Below, piece by piece: positions 8,549-16,377 of a stretch of 64,000 bases of DNA. Below the pieces are notes generated by a model that was given only the letters and a program-made list of their open reading frames with translations, did not search any database and had not been told where the DNA came from. A program made the position numbers and the translations under genes. Numbering within the stretch: the first letter of the stretch is position 1; each line of letters opens with the position of its first letter. Source of the DNA: Deltaproteobacteria bacterium UBA6106 (GTDB lineage Bacteria > Desulfobacterota > Syntrophorhabdia > Syntrophorhabdales > Syntrophorhabdaceae); NCBI GenBank assembly GCA_002428485.1, contig DIWM01000013.1:1-64000 (forward strand). Reading direction: 5' to 3'.

Positions 8549-9834
8549 AAACAAATGTGCTGGTTGTAGATGATGATGATCATATGAGGATAGCGCTGAA
8601 AGAATCCCTGACGCAGGCCGGGTTCAACGTCTCCCTCGTCGATGACGGGATGAAGGCCGTATCGGAGATCAACAAGCAGGCCTATGACCTTGTGATTACC
8701 GATGTAAAAATGCCGCGTCTGGGCGGCATTGACCTTCTTAAGCATATTAAGGAAGAATCGCCCCTTCTCCCCGTTATCCTTATTACCGGATACGGGACGA
8801 TACAGGATGCCGTTACGGTTATGAAAGAAGGCGCCTTCGATTATATTCAGAAGCCCTTTAACACGGACACCTTGTACAGCGTGCTGAAGCGGGCGCTTGG
8901 CGTCAGCAACGGGAAGATTATCTACGCATCGAGGGCCATGAGGGAGGTTTTGCAAAAGGCCGAGAGGGTTGCCAGATCGGACGCCACGGTTTTGGTGCTC
9001 GGCGAGAGCGGTGTCGGAAAAGAGCTTGTTTCCCGCTTTATCCACGAGAGCAGCGCACGGGTCGACAAGCCGTTCGTACCGGTTAACTGCGCTGCCCTGC
9101 CGGAGAACCTTCTTGAAAGCGAGTTGTTTGGGTATGAAAAAGGCGCTTTTACAGGGGCGTTGTCAAGGAAGCCGGGAAAATTTGAGATCGCGGAACGGGG
9201 GACGATCCTCCTTGACGAGGTTACCGAAATGGATTTTCGGCTTCAGGCAAAGCTTTTGCGGGTTCTGCAGGAGAAGGAGGTAGAGGTAGTGGGGTCGAAA
9301 TATCCGAAAAAGGTGGATGTCCGCGTGATCGCAACGACAAACAAAAATATAGAAGCCCTGGTCAGGGACGGCAAGTTCAGGGAAGACCTCTATTACAGGC
9401 TCAATGTATTTCCTGTCCTGGTGCCGCCGCTCAGGGACCGGAAAGAGGATATCCCGCCTCTGGTGGCGTACCTTTTGAAGAAGCACTCCATGGGCATGGA
9501 CGTCGGCATCAGCGATGATGCGTTAGGGTTTCTTTCGGAGAAACAATGGAAAGGGAATGTGAGAGAGCTGGAGAACACGATCGCGAGGGCGTGCATATTG
9601 TCGAGTAGCTCTGTCATAAAACTGACCCATTTAAAAGACCTGGAATGTTCTAAGAGCACGGCGCTGGGATCCGTCAAGGAGATGGAGACAAAGTTGATCC
9701 TTGACGCCTTGAAGTCGGTAGGGGGAAACAGGACCAAGGCGGCGGGCATCCTTGGCATTACCGTGAGGACGTTGAGAAACAAGATCCATGAGTACAGGTC
9801 TGTGGGATATGAGATCCCGGCGAGGGGGTATTGA
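8545..9834 (+). CDS. flrC: Flagellar sigma-54 activator FlrC/FleR/FlgR-like
   Basis: Response regulator that activates RpoN-dependent flagellar operons after phosphorylation by the upstream kinase. Receiver domain with D53 (VITDVKMP) and K103 (IQKPF). AAA+ domain with Walker A GESGVGKE (153-160) and GAFTGA (200-205). Fis-type helix-turn-helix at the C-terminus (RTKAAGILGITVRTLRNK). Its stop codon overlaps the flgB start (TGATG), so the regulator is co-expressed with the rod genes it should activate, giving positive feedback from the sigma-54 promoter ahead of the kinase. The symbol is by analogy to Vibrio; flgR or fleR would also fit. Confidence 0.92.
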   Translation: MKTNVLVVDDDDHMRIALKESLTQAGFNVSLVDDGMKAVSEINKQAYDLVITDVKMPRLGGIDLLKHIKEESPLLPVILITGYGTIQDAVTVMKEGAFDYIQKPFNTDTLYSVLKRALGVSNGKIIYASRAMREVLQKAERVARSDATVLVLGESGVGKELVSRFIHESSARVDKPFVPVNCAALPENLLESELFGYEKGAFTGALSRKPGKFEIAERGTILLDEVTEMDFRLQAKLLRVLQEKEVEVVGSKYPKKVDVRVIATTNKNIEALVRDGKFREDLYYRLNVFPVLVPPLRDRKEDIPPLVAYLLKKHSMGMDVGISDDALGFLSEKQWKGNVRELENTIARACILSSSSVIKLTHLKDLECSKSTALGSVKEMETKLILDALKSVGGNRTKAAGILGITVRTLRNKIHEYRSVGYEIPARGY

Positions 9835-10172
9835 TGACAACGATGAATCTCATCGAAAAAGCCCTTAATATACGAGCATTTTACCACAGGGTAATAGCCG
9901 GAAATATGGCGAACGTAGACACCCCCGGCTATAAAGAGAAGGACATTGACTTCAAGGCCGAGCTTGGGAGAAAGATGGGCGGCACCGGCAGCATCGAGGT
10001 CAGGGAGAGAGCAGAGTGTGATGGTATAGGCACGATCGACGGGAACACGGTGAACATGGAGAATCAAATGGTAAAGCTTACCGAAAACCAGCTCATGTTC
10101 CACTCGCTGGTCCAGGTCGCGACAAAGAAATTTTCTTTAATGAAATATCTCATTAGCGAGGGAAGGAGATAA
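9834..10172 (+). CDS. flgB: Flagellar basal-body rod protein FlgB
   Basis: Proximal rod subunit. The 112 residues include the family N-terminal signature (GNMANVDTPGYKEKDIDF at about 24-41) and an alpha-helical C-terminus that packs in the rod. I start at ATG 9834, which overlaps the flrC stop as TGATG and follows a GAGGGGG ribosome site; a TTG one codon earlier is less likely. FlgB starts the flgB-flgC-fliE-fliF-fliG series. Confidence 0.95.
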   Translation: MTTMNLIEKALNIRAFYHRVIAGNMANVDTPGYKEKDIDFKAELGRKMGGTGSIEVRERAECDGIGTIDGNTVNMENQMVKLTENQLMFHSLVQVATKKFSLMKYLISEGRR

Positions 10173-10173
10173 C

Positions 10174-10605
10174 ATGGGAATGCTGGATATCATGAAGATT
10201 AGCGCCTCCGCATTAAAATCGCAGCGGACGAGGATGGAGGTAATAGCCACGAACCTGTCGAATATACACAGTACGAGGACCGAGGATGGAGGCCCGTATA
10301 AAAAGAAAGAGGTGGTCTTCGGTACGGCAGACGTGTCCGACGATAAGGAGTTCAACGCCCTGCTGTCGAGGAGGGTCGAGGGCGTCAGAGTGGAGGAGGT
10401 CGCGGAAAGCGAGAAGTCCTTTGAAAAGGTTTTTGATCCAGGTCACCCCGATGCCGATAGCGAAGGGTATGTTACATTCCCGAATGTAAACCTTATGGAA
10501 GAGATGGCAGACATGGTTTCTGCCACAAGGGCTTATGAGGCTAACGTTAACGTCATGAATACAACGAAAGCGATGTTTTTGAAATCGCTGGAGATCGGAA
10601 AATAG
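10174..10605 (+). CDS. flgC: Flagellar basal-body rod protein FlgC
   Basis: Proximal rod subunit, 143 residues. N-terminal rod signature ATNLSNIHSTRTEDGGPYKK at about 26-45 and the C-terminal YVTFPNVNLMEEMADMVSA motif typical of FlgC. It starts one base after flgB with an AAGGAG ribosome site inside flgB, so the pair is tightly coupled. Exported by the flagellar type III system. Confidence 0.96.
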   Translation: MGMLDIMKISASALKSQRTRMEVIATNLSNIHSTRTEDGGPYKKKEVVFGTADVSDDKEFNALLSRRVEGVRVEEVAESEKSFEKVFDPGHPDADSEGYVTFPNVNLMEEMADMVSATRAYEANVNVMNTTKAMFLKSLEIGK

Positions 10606-10615
10606 GGGGCAGTTT

Positions 10616-10906
10616 ATGAAGATAGACAGCGTTACACTGAGTCGTTTTCCGGAGGCGATAAAGATACAGAACAACGAACAGAACAAGGTATCTTTCAGCG
10701 ATGTTCTCAAAGAATCTATTCAAAAGGTCACGGAGCTGGAAAAGGAAGCAGACAAGGAAGTGGAAAAGCTGGCGAAGATGGAAAGCCAGGACATCCACAA
10801 TACAATGATTGCCATGGAAAAGGCTGACATGACTTTTCAGATGATGATGCAGATCAGGAACAAGATCATCAGCGCTTATGAAGAGATCATGAGGATGCAG
10901 GTATAG
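10616..10906 (+). CDS. fliE: Flagellar hook-basal body protein FliE
   Basis: Junction protein between the MS ring and the proximal rod, 96 residues and mostly helical. The C-terminal half (NTMIAMEKADMTFQMMMQIR, then KIISAYEEIMRMQV) is the conserved FliE region. A short ten-base gap from flgC and two-base gap to fliF mark it as part of one operon. Confidence 0.95.
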   Translation: MKIDSVTLSRFPEAIKIQNNEQNKVSFSDVLKESIQKVTELEKEADKEVEKLAKMESQDIHNTMIAMEKADMTFQMMMQIRNKIISAYEEIMRMQV

Positions 10907-10908
10907 TC

Positions 10909-12513
10909 ATGGGATCCATGGATGGTTTTTTCAATGGCTTCAGGAATTACCTGAAAACAACGCCTAAGAACAAGCTCTGCGTACACCTTTTTGCCCTTGT
11001 CGCGATCATAGGGGGATCTATTATCGGCCTGTCCTTTATACAGAAAGAGAGCTACAGCACGCTTTTCTCCGGGCTTTCCACCGAGGACGCGTCGATGATC
11101 GTCTCGAGACTGAAAGAGCTGAAGGTCCCATACAAACTGGGCGTGGGAGGCACATCAGTTCACGTGCCCAAAGAAAAGGTTCATGATGTCAGACTTTTGC
11201 TGGCAGGACAGAACTCTCTCCCCGGAAGCGGAGGGATGGGTTTTGAGCTTTTTGATAAAACAAATTACGGCATGACGGAGTTTATGCAGAATATCAATTA
11301 TAAAAGGGCGGTGCAAGGTGAACTGTCGAGGACGATCAACCAGATGCCGGAGGTCAAGGCATCCCGAGTGCATATTGCTATACCGGAAAAATCGCTTTTT
11401 GCCGATCGCGAGAGGGAGGTCACCGCTTCTGTATTCTTAAAGTTGAAACAGGGAAGGAACCTCGCAAAGGAACAGGTCGCAGGGGTTGTGCATCTTGTCG
11501 CAGGCAGCATCGAAGGCTTAAGACCGGAGAATATCACTGTTGTTGATTCTTTCGGCAAGATCCTCTACAAAAACAGCAACGCCGGTTCGACGGTTGCCTT
11601 GTCGGGGCAGCATTTCGAACTGCAGAAGAACGTTGAAAGGACGATCGAAGAATCGGTCCAGTCGATGCTCGACAAATTCATACAGTCGAGCAGGTCTATT
11701 GTGAGGGCAAGCGTTGAGCTCAACCTGAGAAAAGTTGAAAAGGTTGAAGAGGAATACCAGCCGAACAAGGCTGTCGTGACAAGCGAGAGGAAAAGTAAAG
11801 AGAAGACCGTCAACAGAAGCGAAGGAAGAATAGGCGGAGGCGTACCGGGAGTTGCGTCCAATGTCCCGAACATTGGCAAGAAAGGCGATGCCAGGGCGGA
11901 TAGCCAGAGCGGCCGTTCCAATGAGTCAGAGCGGGAAGAGGCGCAGACATCCTACGAGGTAAGCAAGACCGTGAGCAAGATCATAGAGCCTTACGGAGAC
12001 ATCAGGAAGATGTCCCTTGCGATCGTTGTCGATGGTAAATACGAGAAAGTAAAAGGGCAGAAAGGGGAAGAATTGAAGTATGTCCCGAGGTCGCAGAAGG
12101 AAATAGACAATATCAAAAACGTCATTGCACGGGCGGTAGGGTACAACGAAGAGAGGGGCGATAAGATCGAGGTGCTCAACGTCCCCTTCGAGGCTGAAAG
12201 TTTCGCCGATGAAAGGGCGCTCATGGAAAAGGCTGAAAGGAAAGAGCTTATCATGAGCGTCAGCAAATACGTTGTCTACCTGATCATGCTTGTGGCGATA
12301 TTCCTGTTTGTGGTCAAGCCATTTCTCGGGATATTGAAAAGAAGGGAAGAGACGCTGCCGCTCCAGCAGATACGGGATGTATATGTGAAGAACAGCAATA
12401 CCGCAGGGACAGAGGCCATCGAGGACAAGGCAACCGCCGCCCTGGCGAACGTCATGAAAGATAAAGCGCTTGTCGGTTCGATCATCAGGGAATGGGTGAA
12501 GGAAGGGACATGA
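10909..12513 (+). CDS. fliF: Flagellar MS-ring protein FliF
   Basis: Forms the membrane ring that is the base of the flagellum and houses the export gate. The 534 residues have two membrane segments, at about 24-44 and 447-467 (VVYLIMLVAIFLFVVKPFL), with the periplasmic ring-building domains between (YSTLFSGLSTEDASMIVSRL near 44; RVHIAIPEKSLFADRERE near 152). The cytoplasmic C-terminal tail (about 468-534) binds FliG. Stop overlaps the fliG start. Confidence 0.97.
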   Translation: MGSMDGFFNGFRNYLKTTPKNKLCVHLFALVAIIGGSIIGLSFIQKESYSTLFSGLSTEDASMIVSRLKELKVPYKLGVGGTSVHVPKEKVHDVRLLLAGQNSLPGSGGMGFELFDKTNYGMTEFMQNINYKRAVQGELSRTINQMPEVKASRVHIAIPEKSLFADREREVTASVFLKLKQGRNLAKEQVAGVVHLVAGSIEGLRPENITVVDSFGKILYKNSNAGSTVALSGQHFELQKNVERTIEESVQSMLDKFIQSSRSIVRASVELNLRKVEKVEEEYQPNKAVVTSERKSKEKTVNRSEGRIGGGVPGVASNVPNIGKKGDARADSQSGRSNESEREEAQTSYEVSKTVSKIIEPYGDIRKMSLAIVVDGKYEKVKGQKGEELKYVPRSQKEIDNIKNVIARAVGYNEERGDKIEVLNVPFEAESFADERALMEKAERKELIMSVSKYVVYLIMLVAIFLFVVKPFLGILKRREETLPLQQIRDVYVKNSNTAGTEAIEDKATAALANVMKDKALVGSIIREWVKEGT

Positions 12514-13511
12514 TGGAACAGGAAGAGATGCCCGGCATAAAAAAGGCGGCCATCATGCTGTTGACGCTCGATGAGGAGATGACCAAGGAGATCATCAAGG
12601 AGCTCGATGAGACGGAGATCGAGGCCATCGGGCACGAGATCGCGAAGCTTAGGCTGATCCCTGACAATGTTGTAACAAAGGTTCACGAAGAGTTCATGTC
12701 GAAATTGAACAGGAGAAACAAGCAGGTTGTCGGCGGGGAACAGAGATTCAAGTCGATTATCAAAAAGAGTTTCGGTGATGACAGGGCGGAAGAGTTTATC
12801 GGCAGCATGGAGACAAAAAAAGGGGCGCCAGGCGAATTTTTAAGGAAATGCGACCCCAGGATACTGGCAAATGTGCTGCGGGGAGAACATACCCAGACAA
12901 TTGCCCTGGTGCTTTCCACATTGGGGTCCAAAAAGGCTGGTGATGCCATTATGGTCCTCCCCGATACTATACAGACAGATGTGATGATGAGAATGGCGTT
13001 TCTCGAGAAGGTGGACAACGATGTCCTTGCAGAGGTAGAGAACGTAATCAAGGAACAACTGGAGACCGTCAGCAACGCTGAGGGCCGACAGCTCGGTGGA
13101 GTGGAGGCAGTTGCAAGCATACTGAACCAGATGGACAGGACCGTTGAGAGCGAACTGCTGGGCAAGCTGGAGGAACTCAATCCGGAGCTTACAGAAAGGA
13201 TCAGGCAGCTGATGTTTACCTTCGAAGATCTTCAGAAGGTCGATGATAAGGGCATCCAGGTCCTTCTCAAAGAGGTCACTTCAGAAGATATCGGCATTGC
13301 ACTGAAAGGCTCTTCCGATGGGATGAAAGAAAAGATCTTTTCGAACATGTCCGAACGTGCCGCAGCGATGTTGAAGGAAGACCTGGAGGCTATGGGGCCG
13401 GTGCGCTTATCTGATGTCGAAAAGGCACAGGTCAGGATCGCAATGGTTGCGAAGAAGCTTGAAGGTGAAGGAAAGATATTCCTCTCCAGCGGAAAAGAAC
13501 AGTTTGTCTAA
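12513..13511 (+). CDS. fliG: Flagellar motor switch protein FliG
   Basis: Rotor subunit that interacts with FliF through its N-terminus and with the stator through its C-terminus. The 332 residues show the N-terminal domain (GIKKAAIMLLTLDEEM), the middle EHPQTIALVLS-like motif (here EHTQTIALVLSTLGS) and the C-terminal charged helix (LQKVDDKGIQVLLKEV). I choose ATG 12513 (TGATG overlap with fliF) because it is best spaced from the GGAAGGG ribosome site; ATG 12510 and 12492 are in frame. Confidence 0.96.
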   Translation: MEQEEMPGIKKAAIMLLTLDEEMTKEIIKELDETEIEAIGHEIAKLRLIPDNVVTKVHEEFMSKLNRRNKQVVGGEQRFKSIIKKSFGDDRAEEFIGSMETKKGAPGEFLRKCDPRILANVLRGEHTQTIALVLSTLGSKKAGDAIMVLPDTIQTDVMMRMAFLEKVDNDVLAEVENVIKEQLETVSNAEGRQLGGVEAVASILNQMDRTVESELLGKLEELNPELTERIRQLMFTFEDLQKVDDKGIQVLLKEVTSEDIGIALKGSSDGMKEKIFSNMSERAAAMLKEDLEAMGPVRLSDVEKAQVRIAMVAKKLEGEGKIFLSSGKEQFV

Positions 13512-13516
13512 AAAAA

Positions 13517-13621
13517 GGCAGTGAAAAGTGAAAGGTGAAAGGTGAAAGGTGAGAGACCAAAGAGACAATTCGTCGGGAAGTTTATTTCTCAGCTCTCAGC
13601 TCTTCGCTTTTTACTGCCTTT
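13517..13621. repeat. Inverted heptad-repeat array after fliG
   Basis: Left arm: GGCAGTG, AAAAGTG, then AAAGGTG three times, then AGAGACC (13517-13558). Right arm: TCTCAGC twice, TCTTCGC, TTTTTAC, TGCCTTT (13587-13621), whose reverse complement starts GGCAGTA AAAAGCG, matching the start of the left arm. All units keep a 7-bp register. The centre is about 28 bp. Confidence 0.85.
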
Positions 13622-13691
13622 CTCTCAAGATGGTTTGCTACAGGAACGGTTTAATTGCGAGGTTAGTATCGAGCAACAAGCCCGACACCGA

Positions 13692-13785
13692 TGCCCCAAG
13701 AAATAGTTTATAGCCCGTTCTCGGGCGAGAGGAGGAGGCTCCGGCAGCTTTGCTGCTGGAGGGGGCGACGTGAGCCCCAGGAAAT
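13692..13785 (+). repeat. Structured GC-rich leader element bounded by near-direct repeats, ahead of fliH
   Basis: Between GCCCCAAGAAATAG (13692-13705) and GCCCCAGGAAATGA (13772-13785), 12 of 14 bases alike, lie two stem-loops: GCCCG-TTCT-CGGGC, and CTCCGGCAGC-TTT-GCTGCTGGAG (10-bp stem with one G-U). The block is open in frame with fliH for 31 codons, giving an Arg-rich stretch unlike FliH. Confidence 0.6.
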
Positions 13786-14380
13786 GACTAAACCGTACGT
13801 ATTATATGATCTTGAGAGGGAGGTAGAGAGCGCGCAGTCTGAATTCGTAGGGTTTTTCGACGCATCACCGGAAGCTCAAGGCGGGCATGGACAAAGAGAT
13901 ATCGAAGAAGAGGCAAGGAAGGTCTTTGAAGACGCCTTTGCGCAGGGCGAAAAGGCCGGTTATGAGATGGGAATGAAGAAGGTTGACCCCCTTGTCAAGA
14001 GGATCAATAACTACATAGCCGGGCTCACTTCTTTCAGGGATGAGCTGGTAAAAAAGAGTGAAAAATTATCGGTGGAATTGGCGCTGATCTTTGCAGAGGC
14101 GATCGTGCTGAAAGAGTGCGAGGAGAGGAGAGAAGTTGTCATGGAGATGGCGCGGAGGGCTGTCGAGCTTTGCGAAGATAAAGGCCAGATCCTGATAAAG
14201 ATCAGGGCTGAAGATGCACGGCACATCCCTGAGACGAGCATCGGTTCCCTGAAGGTTGTTCACGACGATACACTTAAGGAACCTGGTTTTGTCATTGAAA
14301 CGGCGTTTGGCGATATTGACGGCAGGATCTCAACGCAAATCGAAGAATTGAAGAAAGAATTGCTGAATGGACACTTTTAA
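13784..14380 (+). CDS. fliH: Flagellar export ATPase regulator FliH
   Basis: Negative regulator and C-ring tether of the FliI ATPase. The 198-residue product has an acidic N-terminus, a helical middle with Gly-x3-Gly-like spacing (AQGEKAGYEMG at about 63-73) and a C-terminal V-ATPase E-subunit-like domain. An in-frame ATG 31 codons earlier would add an Arg-rich peptide encoded by the structured element above; I reject it because that segment does not resemble FliH and has no ribosome site, though the site at 13784 (AGGA) is also weak. The 3' end overlaps fliI by 14 bp. Confidence 0.85.
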   Translation: MTKPYVLYDLEREVESAQSEFVGFFDASPEAQGGHGQRDIEEEARKVFEDAFAQGEKAGYEMGMKKVDPLVKRINNYIAGLTSFRDELVKKSEKLSVELALIFAEAIVLKECEERREVVMEMARRAVELCEDKGQILIKIRAEDARHIPETSIGSLKVVHDDTLKEPGFVIETAFGDIDGRISTQIEELKKELLNGHF

Positions 14381-15692
14381 TACCGAAAAGGTCCTCGCTG
14401 CTAAAAGTGTCATCCACGGGATCTATCCGTACAGGGTTTATGGAAAGGTCAATCAGGTCGTGGGCCTTGTCATAGAGGGCAGGGGCCCCATATCTTCTGT
14501 TGGCGATTCGGCGCTCATATTCCCTATTGATGGGACTTCCCCCATTGATGCCGAGGTCGTAGGATTTAAAGACGGCAAGACATTATTGATGCCCCTTGGA
14601 GATCTCCGCGGCATAGGCATAGGTTCCAGGATCCTTTCAAAAAGGCATACCGTAAGGGCATCTGTGGGCGATGGACTCCTCGGCAGGGTGATCGACGGCT
14701 TTGGCAACCCTATGGACGGCAAAGGTCCCGTAATGTACGAGGAACAGATCCCGGTCTACAGGCAGACGGTGAACCCGATGAAGAAGAAAAGGATCACAGC
14801 GCCGCTTGACCTCGGCATCCGGAGCATCAACGGACTTCTTACCTGCGGCAGGGGACAGAGAATAGGTATATTCGCCGGATCGGGTGTCGGCAAGAGTGTC
14901 CTCCTGGGCATGATAGCGCGTCATACCGAGGCGCAGGTAAACGTCATCGGGCTCATAGGCGAGCGCGGCAGAGAGGTACGGGAATTTATCGAGAGAGACC
15001 TGGGTGATGGCATTAAAAATTCCGTTGTTATTGTGGCGACCTCGGATCAGCCGCCGCTTATCAGGGTAAGAGGGGCCTTCCTGACGATAGCCATCGCGGA
15101 GTATTTCCGCGACAGGGGAATGGATGTCCTCCTCCTGATGGATTCCCTCACCAGGTTTGGCATGGCACAGCGGGAGATAGGCCTGGCGATCGGAGAGCCC
15201 CCTACGTCGAAAGGCTACACACCGAGCGTTTTTTCTCTTTTGACGAAGCTTCTTGAAAGGGCCGGGAACGGGGACGGAGAAGGCACCATGACCGGCATCT
15301 ATACGGTACTTGTTGAAGGAGATGACCTCGATGACCCTATCGCTGATTCTTCAAGGGCGATCCTCGACGGGCACATCGTCCTTTCCCGCAGGCTGACCGA
15401 TATGAACCAATATCCGCCGGTCGATGTTTTAAGGAGCATAAGCAGGGTAATGAAAGACATCGTATCGAAGGACCAGATAGAATATTCGAGCAGGATCATA
15501 GAGATACTGTCTGAGTATGAAAGGGCTGAGGATCTGATCAATATCGGGGCATATATACCGGGAAACAACAAGAAGATCGATTATGCCATGTCCATGATCG
15601 ACCGCGTAAGGACCTTTCTGGCCCAGAATACCGATGAGAAGGTCACCCTCGAAGAGACGCTGAACAGCATGAAGATACTTTTCTATGTGTAA
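14367..15692 (+). CDS. fliI: Flagellum-specific ATP synthase FliI
   Basis: ATPase that energises type III export of rod, hook and filament proteins. The 441 residues are the family length. Walker A is AGSGVGKS (170-177) and Walker B is in DVLLLMDSLTR at about 249. The F1-beta-like signature LGDLRGIG and the region GEPPTSKGYTPSVFSLLTKL match FliI. It forms a complex with FliH, encoded upstream and overlapping. Confidence 0.97.
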   Translation: MDTFNTEKVLAAKSVIHGIYPYRVYGKVNQVVGLVIEGRGPISSVGDSALIFPIDGTSPIDAEVVGFKDGKTLLMPLGDLRGIGIGSRILSKRHTVRASVGDGLLGRVIDGFGNPMDGKGPVMYEEQIPVYRQTVNPMKKKRITAPLDLGIRSINGLLTCGRGQRIGIFAGSGVGKSVLLGMIARHTEAQVNVIGLIGERGREVREFIERDLGDGIKNSVVIVATSDQPPLIRVRGAFLTIAIAEYFRDRGMDVLLLMDSLTRFGMAQREIGLAIGEPPTSKGYTPSVFSLLTKLLERAGNGDGEGTMTGIYTVLVEGDDLDDPIADSSRAILDGHIVLSRRLTDMNQYPPVDVLRSISRVMKDIVSKDQIEYSSRIIEILSEYERAEDLINIGAYIPGNNKKIDYAMSMIDRVRTFLAQNTDEKVTLEETLNSMKILFYV

Positions 15693-15694
15693 AA

Positions 15695-15788
15695 CAGTAT
15701 TTCGTATATAGTATATCGTATATAGCAAAACCCTCTAAAAAAAGAGAGGAAACGGATGTTCTACGATATACGACCTACGATGTACAAT
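15695..15788. repeat. Inverted heptad-repeat array between fliI and fliJ
   Basis: Left arm CAGTATT, TCGTATA, TAGTATA, TCGTATA, TAGCAAA (15695-15729); right arm CTACGAT, ATACGAC, CTACGAT, GTACAAT (15761-15788), approximately the reverse complement. The centre holds a small CCTCT/AGAGG hairpin preceded by AAAACCCTCT, a string also found in the array after cheA. Confidence 0.85.
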
Positions 15789-15814
15789 TTCTCTGCGTAA
15801 CGTATTGGAAGACC

Positions 15815-16243
15815 ATGCTGAAAAATAAGATCGATAAGATTATCGAGCTGAAGGAGACAATGATCCGCGATAAAGAGAGGAAGATCGAGGATATCACGAT
15901 CGAGATCAAGAAGATCGTTCTCAATATGCATATGACAGAAGAAACTATACATAAAAGCCACAACAGCCTCGGTGCAGTGACGATGACGGGGAGCGATTTT
16001 TCTGTCCTGAAAGATTACATCATTCACCTGGAAAAAAGAATAGAAACCCTGATCGGAGAAAAAGAAGAACGAGAAGAGAGGATCAGCAGTTTAAGGTCAC
16101 AACTTTTTGAACTGGCAAAGGAAAAAAAGATGTTTCAAAAACTGAAATCAAAGATAGCGGCAGATATCAAGAAATCCTTCAACAGAACGCAGCAGAAGCT
16201 TCTCGACGACATTGCCCTGAGGATCGACCCCCGGCTTCATTAG
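15815..16243 (+). CDS. fliJ: Flagellar export chaperone FliJ
   Basis: A 142-residue protein that is almost entirely coiled coil (heptads from about 5 to 120, rich in Lys, Glu and Ile). Position directly after fliI and the size are those of FliJ, the stalk-like partner of the FliI hexamer and escort for export chaperones. Sequence identity of FliJ proteins is always low, so the call rests on context and structure. A GGAAG ribosome site precedes the ATG. Confidence 0.85.
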   Translation: MLKNKIDKIIELKETMIRDKERKIEDITIEIKKIVLNMHMTEETIHKSHNSLGAVTMTGSDFSVLKDYIIHLEKRIETLIGEKEEREERISSLRSQLFELAKEKKMFQKLKSKIAADIKKSFNRTQQKLLDDIALRIDPRLH

Positions 16244-16349
16244 TCTGCGAGGGAAATATTTTCCCCAGAGGGAAATGTTTTCCTGAAAATATTCCCGAAA
16301 AACAATTACGCATATTTGTAACACATTGATATTACTTAATTGTGCAATA

Positions 16350-16365
16350 TGGCACGGTTTTTGTT
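16350..16365 (+). promoter_or_regulatory. Probable sigma-54 promoter of fliK-flgD-flgE
   Basis: TGGCACG-N4-TTGTT: perfect -24 element and exact spacing, but the -12 dinucleotide is GT rather than GC. The distance from this -12 to the ATG at 16378 is 14 nt, the same as at flgF, which supports it. Confidence 0.55.
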
Positions 16366-16377
16366 CTATGTTTTGTC

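Noticed and set aside
13640..13672. Sigma-54 promoter ahead of fliH (GGAACGGTTTAATTGC)
   Set aside because: The GG to GC distance is two bases too long for a -24/-12 promoter.
13684..13790. c-di-GMP (GEMM) riboswitch before fliH
   Set aside because: The conserved GEMM internal motifs are absent; only simple hairpins are present.
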